From NCBI RefSeq assembly GCF_001865245.1, contig NZ_MKXB01000144.1, forward strand, positions 53,888 to 117,887: DNA of 64,000 nucleotides, in the 5' to 3' direction. Both the position numbers and the translations under genes were made by a program. Under the pieces are notes generated by a model. That model made no database searches. It worked only from the letters and a program-made list of their open reading frames with translations, and had not been told where the DNA came from. The DNA comes from Streptomyces sp. CC53. Lineage in GTDB: Bacteria > Actinomycetota > Actinomycetes > Streptomycetales > Streptomycetaceae. Below are positions 1 to 8,259 of the stretch, piece after piece; the first letter of the stretch is position 1, and every line of letters begins with the position of its first letter.

Positions 1-206
1 TTCGCGGTACCGCCGCCGCACTCCCGGGCACATGGTCGGCGCCCCGCGGGGAGCCACCGGTGCGGCAGCACCACGAGGCCCGCGGGCAGGGCGCCCGCAG
101 CGGGCCGCCGCCGGAAGGCCGGTGCTTCCAGCCCCTCCATCATCCTTCCCCTGCGTGCTCCTCCTCCAGCCGGAGTGTTTCGCCCATGAGGCTCCGGGCC
201 GTGGCA

Positions 207-235
207 TTGATCGGCTGAAGTCGACTTCGTACGAT
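207..235 (+). promoter_or_regulatory. Sigma-70-type promoter for the winged-helix regulator
   Basis: A TTGATC -35 box (207-212) and a TACGAT -10 box (230-235) are separated by 17 bp. The predicted start of transcription falls only a few bases before the ATG at 244. GAGGAA at 236-241 could act as a short ribosome binding site if transcription begins slightly upstream. Confidence 0.6.
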
Positions 236-243
236 GAGGAAAC

Positions 244-597
244 ATGAACCGGCCATCCTCCGTCCGCGGCGACCACTGGACGTTCCTGACGAATCACGCC
301 CGCGTCCTGATCACCCTCGCCCGGGACCAGGACTGCCGCTTGCGCGATGTCGCGGAGCTGATCGGCATCACCGAACGCGCCGTACAACTCATCGTCGCCG
401 ACCTGGAAGCGGCCGGGTACCTCACCCGGACCCGGGTAGGCCGCCGTAACCAGTACACGATCGACCCGACCGTCGCCCTGCGCCACCCGGCGGAAGCCGG
501 CCACCCGGTCGGCGACCTCCTGGCCACCTTCCTGCACCGCGAGGACAGCTCGGCCGCCGAGCAGGAGGGCCCCGCCGCCGGGCCGGCCGCCGGCTGA
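244..597 (+). CDS. MarR/ArsR-like winged-helix transcriptional regulator
   Basis: A 117-residue protein with one winged-helix DNA-binding domain. The helix-turn-helix lies around residues 33-60 (core DVAELIGITERAVQLIV), followed by a helix and the wing (YLTRTRVGRRNQYTID, about residues 59-74). The rest is a short linker and a low-complexity Ala/Pro/Gly tail. This small domain type is common in actinomycetes and usually controls a neighbouring gene. The nearest candidate is the CNNM/CBS membrane protein about 130 bp downstream on the same strand, but nothing in the sequence proves that target. The ATG start is chosen because a good promoter and a GAGGAA box sit directly before it. No effector-binding domain is visible. 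Confidence 0.75.
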   Translation: MNRPSSVRGDHWTFLTNHARVLITLARDQDCRLRDVAELIGITERAVQLIVADLEAAGYLTRTRVGRRNQYTIDPTVALRHPAEAGHPVGDLLATFLHREDSSAAEQEGPAAGPAAG

Positions 598-728
598 CGT
601 TCCGGGGCGACGGCGGGCCACCGCCACGCGCCCCTGCGCGCCCGCCCCGCGCTCCCCCGGCGGGCCGGGCCCACGCGTCCGGACCGAGCCGGACGGCGCG
701 GGCTGCCTGCCGATGGCACTGTGGGCTC

Positions 729-2006
729 ATGGACGGCTACTGGTCGACCCTCCTGCTCGTCGGCGCGCTCATCGTGCTCAACGCGTTGTTCGCCGGGAGC
801 GAGATCGCCCTGATCTCCCTGCGGGAAGGCCAGGTCAGACGCCTGGGCCGCAGCGACAGGGCCTCCGCCGCCCGGCTGGTGCGGCTGGTGGAGGACCCGA
901 ACCGGTTCCTGGCCACCATCCAGATCGGCATCACCCTGGCGGGCTTCCTCGCCTCGGCCACCGCGGCGGTCGCGCTGGCCGAACCCCTCGTGCCCGCCCT
1001 GGGCTTCGCGGGGCGGGCCGCGGAGCCGCTGGCGATCGGCCTCGTCACCCTCGTCCTGACCTTCGCGACCCTCGTCGCGGGCGAACTCGCGCCCAAACGC
1101 CTGGCCATGCAGTACGCCGAACGGTGGGCGCTGCTCGCGGCCACCCCGCTGGACGTGCTGGCCACGGCCTCCCGCCCGGTCGTGTGGGCGCTGAGCCGGA
1201 CCACCGACCTCCTCGTCCGCCTCTTCGGCGGCGATCCGCGCGAGACGGAGGAGCCCCCGAGCGCCGAGGAACTGAGGGACATGGTCGTCGGCCACCGGGG
1301 CCTGACCGCCGAGCAGCGGACCATCATCTCCGGTGCCCTGGAGATCCACGAGCGGCCGCTGCGGGCCGTCCTGATCCCGCGCCGCCAGATGTTCACCCTG
1401 CCCGACGGCACGCCGGCCGCCCAGGCCCGCGTCGACCTGGCCCGCTCGGGCCACTCCCGCGCCCCGGTCGTCCGGGCCGGGCACGTGGACGAGGTCGTCG
1501 GCATCGTCCACCTGCGCGATCTGATCACCGCCGACGACGGCTCGTCCGTCGGCGCCCTCGTCCACCCCGTGCCCTTCTACTCCGACTTCATGAAGGTCTC
1601 GGAGGCGCTGCGGCGCCTGATGGCGGCCCGTCAGCAGTTCGCCGTCGTGGTGGACGAGCACGGCTCCGTGGGGGGCATCGTGACCGTCGAGGACCTCCTG
1701 GAGGAGATCGTCGGGGAGATCTACGACGAGACCGACCGCGACGTGTCGGCCGTGCGCGCCCAGCGTGACGGCACCCTGCTGCTGCCGGGGGGCTTTCCCG
1801 TGCACGACCTGCCCGACCTGGGTGTCGACGTCGGCGACCTGGCCCACGGCCCGTACACAACCGTCGCGGGTCTCGTCCTGGCCCGGCTGGGGCACCTGCC
1901 TCAGCGGCCGGGGGAGAGCGTCCGGCTCGGGGACTGGTCCGTCGAGATCACCGGCGTCGACCGGCACGCCGTCACGACGGTCCGCCTCCGGCCCCTGCGC
2001 CGCTGA
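729..2006 (+). CDS. CNNM/CorC-type membrane protein with DUF21, CBS pair and CorC/HlyC domain (hemolysin family)
   Basis: A 425-residue integral membrane protein. The N-terminal DUF21 domain (about 1-190) has hydrophobic helices and the family motifs NALFAGSEIALISL and ATIQIGITLAGF. A paired CBS module follows at about 210-335, ending in the conserved GSVGGIVTVEDLLEEIVGE, and then a C-terminal CorC_HlyC domain at about 350-420. Proteins of this family are linked to magnesium or cobalt transport and are often labelled hemolysins for historical reasons. Nothing here points to a toxin. Two further members lie at 24694-27110. The start is the ATG that gives the expected first membrane helix; no strong ribosome binding site precedes it. 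Confidence 0.9.
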   Translation: MDGYWSTLLLVGALIVLNALFAGSEIALISLREGQVRRLGRSDRASAARLVRLVEDPNRFLATIQIGITLAGFLASATAAVALAEPLVPALGFAGRAAEPLAIGLVTLVLTFATLVAGELAPKRLAMQYAERWALLAATPLDVLATASRPVVWALSRTTDLLVRLFGGDPRETEEPPSAEELRDMVVGHRGLTAEQRTIISGALEIHERPLRAVLIPRRQMFTLPDGTPAAQARVDLARSGHSRAPVVRAGHVDEVVGIVHLRDLITADDGSSVGALVHPVPFYSDFMKVSEALRRLMAARQQFAVVVDEHGSVGGIVTVEDLLEEIVGEIYDETDRDVSAVRAQRDGTLLLPGGFPVHDLPDLGVDVGDLAHGPYTTVAGLVLARLGHLPQRPGESVRLGDWSVEITGVDRHAVTTVRLRPLRR

Positions 2007-2247
2007 CCCGGCCCCTCCCAAGACCGGCGCCCCGCACCCGCGGGCGGCTCCTCGGGGCCCGCGCGGTGTGCCCCGCGGCAGGGCGCTCCCCACGCGACCC
2101 TGCTCCGGGCGCGCGCCGCGACCCACCGTACGGCCCGTACGGCACGGCCCTGTGCACGGCCCGCACGGCGTGGCCCACGGCCGGGCCCGCCGTCGGGGGC
2201 CGTGCCGGAGGGCAGCCGCGCCCCACGGGGCGCGCGGCGCGCACCGC

Positions 2248-3267
2248 TCAGCGCGCGGCCTGCTGGTCGGAGTCGTCCCGCTTCTCGGGGTGCGCGCGCA
2301 ACGAACCGGGGTGTGCCTTGGCCGTCGGGTCCTGCCGGGTCTTGACGAGGCTGGCGACGGTGACGACCGCGAGGACGACGGCGATCACGGCGAGGCTGAC
2401 CGGGGTGGGGATCTCGGGGACCTGCTCGCTCACGTCGACGTGCGCCCAGTGGAGGATGAGCTTGACGCCGATGAACGCGAGGATCAGCGCGAGACCGGTG
2501 GACAGGTAGACCAGCCGGTCGAGCAGCCCCTTGACGAGGAAGAACAGGGCCCGAAGGCCCAGCAGGGCGAAGGCGTTGGCGACGAAGACGATGTAGGCCT
2601 CCCGGGTGACGCCGAACACCGCGGGGATGGAGTCGAGCGCGAAGAGCAGGTCGATACTGCCGATGGCGAGCAGGACGATGAACAGGGGGGTCACCATCCG
2701 TCGTCCGTCGACGCGTGTGGTGAGTCTGCCGCCGACGTAGTGCGGGCTGACCGGCAGGAGCCTGCGGGCCGCCTTCACCATGACGTTGTCGTCGATGTCG
2801 GGGTCCTCGTCCCGGTGCCGGAACAGCTGCACGGCCGTGTAGATCAGCAGCAGGCCGAACAGCAGGAACATGAACGAGAACAGCGCCAGCAGGGTGGCGC
2901 CCAGCGCGATGAAGATCGCCCGCATGACGAGGGCGAGCACGATGCCGAAGGTCAGCACCTTGTGCTGGTGCTCCTCCGGCACGGCGAAGGTACTCATGAT
3001 GATGACGAAGACGAAGAGGTTGTCGACCGACAGGCTCTTCTCGACGATGTAGCCCGCGAAGTACTCGGTGCCGTACTGGCCGCCGTACCGCAGGCCGAAC
3101 CAGACGCCGAAGCCCACCGCGACGAGGATGTAGAACACCGACCACGCCGTGGCCTCGCGGAACCCGACCCGGTGCGGGCGGACGGCGGCCAGGATCAGGT
3201 CGACGGCGAGCAGGGCGAGGATCAGGCCGACGGTGGCGGCCCAGACGGTTGCGCTGATGTCCAGCAC
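2248..3267 (-). CDS. TerC family integral membrane protein
   Basis: A 339-residue polytopic membrane protein of the TerC family, which was first found in tellurite-resistance loci and is now thought to act in metal (manganese) export or metal loading at the membrane. Diagnostic stretches are EKSLSVDNLFVFVIIM (about residues 76-91) and LFALDSIPAVFGVT, each carrying the acidic residue (Asp or Glu plus Asp) expected in the transport helices. The C-terminus is a charged cytoplasmic tail. The start is a GTG preceded by GGAGGA at ideal spacing. Upstream of that site the leader contains four exact 11-bp repeats. No other ter genes are nearby, so this is a stand-alone TerC. Confidence 0.92.
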   Translation of the reverse strand: MLDISATVWAATVGLILALLAVDLILAAVRPHRVGFREATAWSVFYILVAVGFGVWFGLRYGGQYGTEYFAGYIVEKSLSVDNLFVFVIIMSTFAVPEEHQHKVLTFGIVLALVMRAIFIALGATLLALFSFMFLLFGLLLIYTAVQLFRHRDEDPDIDDNVMVKAARRLLPVSPHYVGGRLTTRVDGRRMVTPLFIVLLAIGSIDLLFALDSIPAVFGVTREAYIVFVANAFALLGLRALFFLVKGLLDRLVYLSTGLALILAFIGVKLILHWAHVDVSEQVPEIPTPVSLAVIAVVLAVVTVASLVKTRQDPTAKAHPGSLRAHPEKRDDSDQQAAR

Positions 3268-3278
3268 CTGTCCTCCAT

Positions 3279-3322
3279 TTGTTGTCCGCTTGTTGTCCGC
3301 TTGTTGTCCGCTTGTTGTCCGC
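3279..3322. repeat. Four exact tandem 11-bp repeats in the terC leader
   Basis: The unit TTGTTGTCCGC occurs four times without mismatch at 3279-3289, 3290-3300, 3301-3311 and 3312-3322. Read on the terC strand the unit is GCGGACAACAA, and the array ends just before the GGAGGA ribosome binding site. The 11-bp period is close to one DNA helical turn, so a protein could bind every copy on the same face. The AACAA part is unusually AT-rich for this genome. The array could also be a slippage-prone spacer. Confidence 0.9.
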
Positions 3323-3749
3323 GCCAGGTCCCGGGGCCTGGGGCCCGGCTGTGCGCTCGGTCTCGGTGGGTGACGGATCCCGGTTCCCTACCGGTCGACG
3401 GGCGGTCGGTCCTGGTCGCCTGTGGGTGGTCGATGTGACCCCGCCGGTCCATGTCTCCGGTCGATGGTCGGTGACCGCCGGTCGTGCCTGCCGGTCGGTC
3501 CTGGTCTCCGGTCGGTGCGCGATGACCCGTCAGTCGTGCTCGCCCGTCGGGGCTCGTCACACCGGTCGATGGTGCTCCCCTTCGGTCGCCGATCCGCGGG
3601 CGGCCGCCCGCGCCGACCGGCGTCGGTCCGGCCCGGTGACGCGTGTCCCGGTGACAGCCGTCGCGGCGCCGGTCCCGGCTCACCGGGGCCGGTGCCGGTT
3701 CACCCGCGAGACCGCCTCCCTGCTCCGCCCCCGGTCCTCATTAACGGCT
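3323..3749. other. 427-bp intergenic region rich in degenerate CGGTCG repeats, no gene seen
   Basis: This region between nhaA and terC (both on the minus strand) has no convincing gene. It is filled with imperfect copies of a CCGGTCGATGG/CGGTCGGTCCTGGTC motif, most clearly at about 3400-3425, 3460-3475 and 3488-3515. A minus-strand open frame of 153 codons crosses it, but its predicted sequence is repetitive Arg/Thr/Gly/Asp and runs into terC, so I do not call it. Confidence 0.6.
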
Positions 3750-5006
3750 TCACTCCCGCTGCCCCGGGCGGGCCCGGTCCCCCGGCGGGCCCCCGTCCGG
3801 TGGACGCGCCGTGTCCGAGGTGCCGGTCGGTGCGGTGAGCAGCAGGACCACCCCCAGAACCGCCGAGACCACGGATGCAGCAAGGATGCCGACCTTGGCC
3901 TGACCGATCAACGCCGCGTCGGTGAAGGCGAGGTCCGTGATGAACAGGGAGACGGTGAAGCCGATACCGCCGAGCGCGGCGGCCCCCAGGATCTCGCGGC
4001 GGTGCATGTCGGCGGGCAGGGTCCCCCAGCCCAGCCGCCGCACCGCGTGGGCGACCCCGCCGATGCCGACGATCTTGCCGAGGACGAGTCCGGTGACGAC
4101 CGCCCAGGTGACGGACTGCCCGAGGGCGTCGCCGAGCGCGCCGCCGCGGAGGTCCACCCCCGCGTTGGCCAGGGCGAACACCGGCACGACGAGGAAGGCG
4201 CTGACCGGGTGCAGCGAGTGCACGAGGTCGTTCAGGATGTCGCGTCCGCCGACGGGCCGGGCCGGTGTGAGCAGTCCGAGGGCGACCCCCGCGAGCGTGG
4301 CGTGCACCCCGGACTCCAGGGTGGCGAACCAGACCAGCAGCCCCACGGGGACGTACGCCCAGGGCGAGTTGACGCCCGCCCGCCGCATCCCGGCGGCGAG
4401 CAGCAGTCCGCCGACGGCGGCGGCCAGCCACCACAGCCCGACGCTCTCGGTGTAGAAGAGCGCGATGACGCCGATGGCGAGGATGTCGTCGACGATGGCG
4501 ACGCTGAGCAGGAACAGTTTCGCGCCGGTGGAGGCGCGGCGGCCCAGGAGGGCGAGGATCCCGACCGCGAAGGCGATGTCCGTGGCCATCGGGATGCCCC
4601 ACCCCCGGCCCGCCTCGCCGCCGCCGGCCAGGGCCGCGTACAGCAGCGCAGGCAGTACGACGCCGCCGACGGCGGCCAGTGCGGGCAGGGCCGCGACGCG
4701 GCGGTCGCGCAGCTCCCCGACCACCAGTTCCCGCTTGATCTCCAGGCCGATGACGAAGAAGAAGAGGACCATCAGCGCGTCGTTGACCCAGTGCTGCAGG
4801 TCGAGGCTGATGCCCGCCTCCCCACCGCCAAGGGTGAACTCCTGCTCCCAGAACTCGGCGTATCCGTCGGCCGCCGGACTGTTCGCCCACACGAGCGCCA
4901 CCAGCGCGGCGAGGACGAGGACGACACCGCCCGCGCTCTCGGCGTGCAGGAACGCCCGCAACGGGGACAGGACCGCCAGCGTCGCGCGTCTGATGGGACC
5001 GGTCAC
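3750..5006 (-). CDS. nhaA: Na+/H+ antiporter NhaA
   Basis: A 418-residue NhaA-type sodium/proton antiporter, which exchanges internal sodium for external protons at the cytoplasmic membrane. The two adjacent aspartates of the ion-binding site are present in SVAIVDDILAIGVIALFYT (equivalent to Asp163/Asp164 of the E. coli protein), and the unwound-helix motif PMATDIAFAVGILALLG carries the third conserved Asp. FFFVIGLEIKRELVVGEL marks the N-terminal third. Length is close to the usual 380-440 residues. The start at 5006 gives the expected short cytoplasmic N-terminus. It is transcribed in the same direction as terC, but 480 bp of repeat-rich DNA separates the two. Confidence 0.93.
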   Translation of the reverse strand: MTGPIRRATLAVLSPLRAFLHAESAGGVVLVLAALVALVWANSPAADGYAEFWEQEFTLGGGEAGISLDLQHWVNDALMVLFFFVIGLEIKRELVVGELRDRRVAALPALAAVGGVVLPALLYAALAGGGEAGRGWGIPMATDIAFAVGILALLGRRASTGAKLFLLSVAIVDDILAIGVIALFYTESVGLWWLAAAVGGLLLAAGMRRAGVNSPWAYVPVGLLVWFATLESGVHATLAGVALGLLTPARPVGGRDILNDLVHSLHPVSAFLVVPVFALANAGVDLRGGALGDALGQSVTWAVVTGLVLGKIVGIGGVAHAVRRLGWGTLPADMHRREILGAAALGGIGFTVSLFITDLAFTDAALIGQAKVGILAASVVSAVLGVVLLLTAPTGTSDTARPPDGGPPGDRARPGQRE

Positions 5007-5846
5007 GCCTGCCGTCGCCTCCTGTCACGGTGGTCGCGTTCGCCCGCGCGGGCGGCGCACACGTTCGCTCCGACTTTCACAGAGATCCGTACGGGCCGCA
5101 GCCGCGACCCACCGGACGGCGCGGTGGGCGCCCCGCGCGTCCCGCGCATGGACGCAGGGACCGGCGGCCCCGCCCTCCGGTCACGCGGGCGGCAGGCGCA
5201 TCGGGAGGGCCGGGGCCGACACCCCACCGGGGGTCCGGCGCAGGGAATCGCTCCGCTTCGGCAGCAGTTCCCGTCGGTGCCGCGCGGCAGCCTGTCCGCG
5301 GCTCGGGCCGCCCGGTGCCGGTGACATCCCGCTCGCACGCGGCCGGTCGCCGCCGCGGGGCTCCGCGGCAGGACGCGGGCGGTGGACGCACCCGTGGGGG
5401 CGGCCCCGCCGATCCGGCCCGCGCCCCGTCATGGGATGACCAGGGCGTTCAAGCCCTGGTGACGGGCGGTACGGGTGCTGACTGCCGGGGGCGCGACTCC
5501 CCTCCGGACCAGGTGGGCCTGGCGGTGGGCATGGCGCACCCGGGGGCGCCGTGGCGGGTCCGCCGGGATCTCGGCCCGGCCTCGCCGGACGCTCTACGCC
5601 GAAGGCAGCGGCAATCGGCGGACGACGGTCCTGGACGCTTGGCCGGCTCCGCCGGAACCGAAGGGGGCGCGCGGCGCGGCGTACCCGCGCAAGGGGGCGG
5701 CAGGCCGTGCCCGGCCCGCGCTCGGGTCGTCGGCGAGGAGGAGCGGCGAGCCCGCCGGGCGGGGTCAGGCGCCGTACGGGCGGTGCTCGGCCGCCAGCCC
5801 GAAACGCGGGTGCCCGCCCGGTTCGCCGGGGGGGGCGGGGCGGCAC
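5007..5846. other. 840-bp region without a recognisable gene
   Basis: Several long open frames cross this stretch on both strands, but all translate to Arg/Gly/Pro/Ala-rich low-complexity sequence with no family resemblance, as expected by chance at this GC content. The only clear structure is the inverted repeat at 5439-5460. The region may contain the lost N-terminal part of the ClpP-like pseudogene that begins to be recognisable at 5847. Confidence 0.6.
5439..5460. repeat. Perfect inverted repeat, 8-bp arms
   Basis: ACCAGGGC (5439-5446) and GCCCTGGT (5453-5460) are perfectly complementary around the six-base loop GTTCAA. It would form a stable hairpin on either strand. There is no T-run on either side, so a rho-independent terminator is not supported, and no gene ends just upstream. 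Confidence 0.6.
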
Positions 5847-6322
5847 GTGATCGCCCGGTTCGTGCACCCGGAGCACGCGGCGCCCACCGAGGACATCGCG
5901 CTCTACGGCAACTCCCACGGTGTGGCCCCGTCACCGCCATGACCGCCGTCCACGACGTGATGCAGACCCTCACCTGCGACGTGGCGGCCTTCTGCGTCGG
6001 CCGGGCCGCGTCCACGGCGGCCGCGCTGCTCGCAGCCGGCGCCCCCGGCAAGCGCCATGCGCTCCCCGGGGCGCGCGTGGTCCTGCGGCAGCCTTCCCTC
6101 GAAGGCCCGCTGCGCGGGCGACCCGTGGACCTGGACGCCCATGCCCGTGAGCTGCTGCGCCGGCGGGAGCAGATGGCGGGTCTCCTCGCCTGGCACACCG
6201 GGCGGGAGCCCGATCGGGTGCGTGCGGACCTCGCGCGTGACCTGGTGCTCGACGCGACCGGCGCACAGGCGCACGGCATCGTGGACGAGGTGCTCGCCGC
6301 CCGCGGGGAGGCGGACCGGTGA
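5847..6322 (+). pseudogene. Frameshifted, N-terminally truncated ClpP-like protease remnant
   Basis: ClpP resemblance begins near 5847 (VIARFVHPEHAAPTEDIALY) and runs to GNSHG at about 5921, where the frame is lost. It resumes in the next frame at 5930 as VTAMTAVHDVMQTL. The expected segment NSPGGSVTAM is interrupted by what looks like a one-base deletion within 5922-5929. After the shift the GRAASTAAALLAAG segment keeps the nucleophile Ser, and LARD keeps the Asp, but the His of the usual IHQP motif is Arg (VVLRQP), so the triad is incomplete. The N-terminal third of the protein is not visible upstream. A living organism would have other clpP copies elsewhere. The last codons overlap the start of the next ORF. 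Confidence 0.8.
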
Positions 6323-6636
6323 CCTCGCCCCGCCCCTCGGAGCCGCCGCCCCTGCCCGCACTGACCCGGGCGGAGGGAGCCTACGTCGACGGCTACCTGG
6401 ACGTCGTGGACCTGCCGGCCCGGCTCAGTCCCGCCCGCTGCTCGCACACGTACGGCGCACTGCGGGCGGCACAGGCGCTGGCCGCACGGGCCGCCGCGCT
6501 GCGCGACGCCCCGGCTCTGATGCACGAGCGGGGCGAGCACGAGGTGCACACCCCGGCCCTGGCGCGTGCGCTGCGTGCGCTGGACGGTGAGCGGCGCACC
6601 GGTCGCGTGACGCTGCCTCAAGATCCCTTGCGCTGA
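6319..6636 (+). CDS. Hypothetical 105-residue protein coupled to the ClpP-like remnant
   Basis: I do not recognise this protein. It is mostly alpha-helical by composition (long Ala/Arg/Leu-rich segments such as ALRAAQALAARAAALRDAP), with a proline-rich N-terminus and no membrane segment or metal motif. Its GTG start overlaps the TGA of the ClpP-like remnant in a GTGA arrangement, which suggests the two were once translated from one mRNA. If the upstream gene is dead, expression of this ORF is doubtful. Confidence 0.45.
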   Translation: MTSPRPSEPPPLPALTRAEGAYVDGYLDVVDLPARLSPARCSHTYGALRAAQALAARAAALRDAPALMHERGEHEVHTPALARALRALDGERRTGRVTLPQDPLR

Positions 6637-6959
6637 CCGGTTTCAGGCCCGTCCGTGCGACGGGCCCTCGCCCGTTCGGCCGACGCAAACGGACGAACTT
6701 CGTACGGCGCGACTTGCGGGCGCAGTGGACGCAGTCGGCGGCGCACGGCCGCTCCGCCGCTGGTACGGGGCTCAGCAGCCCTACGCCACGGGCCCGTACG
6801 GAAGCGCTGTCCACCTGATCGGACCATTCGTGACGAGGCTCACACCGCCCATTTCGCTCTCGGGATTCCGGCGTCCGACGGGAAAGATCCGTCTCGACGA
6901 CAAGCCCCCGCCGGCCCGGCGGGGCGGTCCGGGCGGACGCCGAGTCCTGCCGCCGCACG
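6637..6959. other. Intergenic region, probable promoter region of the riboswitch transcript
   Basis: No gene is seen in these 323 bp. The stretch precedes the cyclic-di-AMP leader and should contain its promoter, but I could not pick a convincing -35/-10 pair. Confidence 0.4.
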
Positions 6960-7125
6960 GACGCCAGGTCGACACCAGTGGATCGGCAGGAGTGGAGGAC
7001 CCGAGCAGTACGGGACGGCCGACCGCGCACCAGCGGGGCCGGTGTCCCTTGGGGTGAAGCCGCGTCAGCGGCCGGGCATCTTCGTCCTGTCCGAACCCGA
7101 CAGGCAATCCTTCACAGGCGGACTG
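6960..7125 (+). promoter_or_regulatory. ydaO/yuaA-type cyclic-di-AMP riboswitch
   Basis: The leader of the NlpC/P60 gene carries conserved parts of the ydaO-type aptamer in the right order: a GGGGTGAA block at about 7051-7058, the GGGCATCTTCGTCCTGTCC segment at about 7073-7091, and the CCGAACCCGACAGGC block at about 7090-7104, ending in ACAGGCGG. In streptomycetes this riboswitch class is known to sit upstream of cell-wall hydrolase and resuscitation-promoting-factor genes and lowers their expression when cyclic-di-AMP is abundant. The distance to the GTG start (about 15 bp) leaves room only for the ribosome binding site. The 5' boundary is approximate. Confidence 0.85.
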
Positions 7126-7140
7126 ACGAAGGGTACTGCC

Positions 7141-7710
7141 GTGCCGACGCAGAATCAGGTCCCGTCCCCCCTCGCCCCCGAGTCCCCCGCGGCGCCGCCC
7201 CCCGCGGAGGGAGCCGCGCAGCGCACCGGTGGCCACCACACCACCGGCCACCACTCCACCACTGCCCGGGTCGCCCGCGCCCTGTCCGCGCTCACCCTCG
7301 CCGCCGTGGGCGGGACACTGCTGACGCCCGGCGCCGCACCGGAGGCGCAGGCCGCCCCGGCCGCGGCGCACAAGGCGCTGAACGTGGCCGCGTCCAGGAA
7401 GGGCTCCCCGTACCAGTGGGGCGCCACGGGCCCCCACCGCTTCGACTGCTCGGGGCTGACGCTCTACTCGTACAAGCGGGTCGGCAAGAAGCTGCCCCGC
7501 ACCGCTCAGGCGCAGTACAACAAGACGCGCCGGATCTCCAAGAACCACCGCCGCAAGGGCGACCTCGTGTTCTTCCACGGCCGCGGCGGCGTCTACCACG
7601 TGGGCATCTACGCCGGGAACAACAGGATCTGGCACTCGCCGAAGCGCGGGTCGTGGGTGAAGCTGGACCGCATCTGGTCGCGATCGGTCTCGTACGGCCG
7701 CGTGCGCTGA
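7141..7710 (+). CDS. Secreted NlpC/P60 peptidoglycan endopeptidase
   Basis: A 189-residue exported cell-wall hydrolase that should cut peptide cross-links or stem peptides of peptidoglycan. After a His/Thr-rich N-terminal segment, a hydrophobic signal region (VARALSALTLAAVGGTLLTPG, about residues 42-62) ends near AQAAPAAA. The NlpC/P60 domain covers about 75-189, with the catalytic Cys in HRFDCSGLTLYSY, the catalytic His in YHVGIYAG, and a third polar residue in RIWHSPK. The GTG start at 7141 is chosen because the protein then follows directly on the riboswitch and a GAAGG ribosome binding site. Expression is expected to be controlled by cyclic-di-AMP, as for related wall hydrolases. Confidence 0.92.
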   Translation: MPTQNQVPSPLAPESPAAPPPAEGAAQRTGGHHTTGHHSTTARVARALSALTLAAVGGTLLTPGAAPEAQAAPAAAHKALNVAASRKGSPYQWGATGPHRFDCSGLTLYSYKRVGKKLPRTAQAQYNKTRRISKNHRRKGDLVFFHGRGGVYHVGIYAGNNRIWHSPKRGSWVKLDRIWSRSVSYGRVR

Positions 7711-7744
7711 CCCCGCGGACACAGTCGGCGCCCTGCCGAGCGGT

Positions 7745-7784
7745 ACGGGGGCACGCGGGGGCACCGCCCCGCGAACGCCCCCGT
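7745..7784. terminator. Long GC-rich hairpin between convergent genes
   Basis: ACGGGGGC (7745-7752) pairs with GCCCCCGT (7777-7784), and inside it CGCGGGG (7754-7760) pairs with CCCCGCG (7767-7773) around a six-base loop, giving a stem of about 15 pairs with a small internal bulge. It lies between the convergent NlpC/P60 and ATPase genes, so it probably serves both as a bidirectional terminator of the U-less type common in streptomycetes. Confidence 0.6.
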
Positions 7785-7830
7785 GCCGTCGAGGTGCGAC
7801 GCCGTGCCGGGCAGCAGCGGTAGCCGGCGG

Positions 7831-8259
7831 CTACGGCACGGGGGCGGGCCAGGGCAGGGCGATCCACACCGTCTTGCCGCCCTCGTCGGTCGGGGTGACC
7901 GACAGGCGGCCGCCGCGCTCGGCGGCCAGCCACCGGATGATCACCATGCCGCGTCCGTTGTCCTGTTGGACGGCTGCCGGGAGCCGCTGCGGCCAGCGCG
8001 GGTGGCTGTCGGTGACCCCGACGCGCAGCCGCTCCTCCCGCTCCAGGCGTACGTCGACGGTGAACGTGGGCGACTGGCCGAAGGTGTGCTGCACGGCGTT
8101 CGTGGCGAGTTCGGAGACGATCAATCGGACGGCATCACCGATGTCGGCGCCTTCCGGCAGGCCCCAGTCGGCCATGACGTCGCTGACGTATCTGCGAGCG
8201 GCGGACACCGAGGCCGGATCGCTCGGCAGAGTGACGGACGCTTCCTGGTGATCTGCCAT
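7831..8259 (-). CDS. RsbW-like ATP-binding protein (anti-sigma/HATPase_c family)
   Basis: A 142-residue soluble protein consisting of one GHKL-type ATPase domain of the serine kinase/anti-sigma class. The N box is seen in IVSELATNAVQHT (about residues 51-63) and the G1 box in DNGRGM (about 104-109). Streptomycetes encode dozens of such stand-alone ATPases, some of which act as anti-sigma factors or partners of XRE/DUF397 proteins. No sigma factor, anti-anti-sigma or DUF397 gene is adjacent, so the partner is unknown. The start at 8259 is preferred over an in-frame upstream codon because an AAAGGGA site lies before it. Confidence 0.85.
   Translation of the reverse strand: MADHQEASVTLPSDPASVSAARRYVSDVMADWGLPEGADIGDAVRLIVSELATNAVQHTFGQSPTFTVDVRLEREERLRVGVTDSHPRWPQRLPAAVQQDNGRGMVIIRWLAAERGGRLSVTPTDEGGKTVWIALPWPAPVP

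Noticed and set aside
1-243. Coding end of an upstream gene
   Set aside because: No frame in the first 240 bases looks like protein; the region appears to be intergenic with the promoter at 207-235.
294-2126. Minus-strand frame of about 610 codons
   Set aside because: Antisense to the regulator and the CNNM/CBS protein; low-complexity translation.
3222-3683. Minus-strand frame of 153 codons crossing the terC leader repeats
   Set aside because: Repetitive Arg/Thr/Asp/Gly composition produced by the nucleotide repeats, overlapping the terC start in another frame, no ribosome binding site.
5439-5460. Hairpin with a GTTCAA loop resembling a tRNA T-arm
   Set aside because: The stem does not fit the 5-bp T-stem with a 7-base loop, and no acceptor, D or anticodon arm is found around it.
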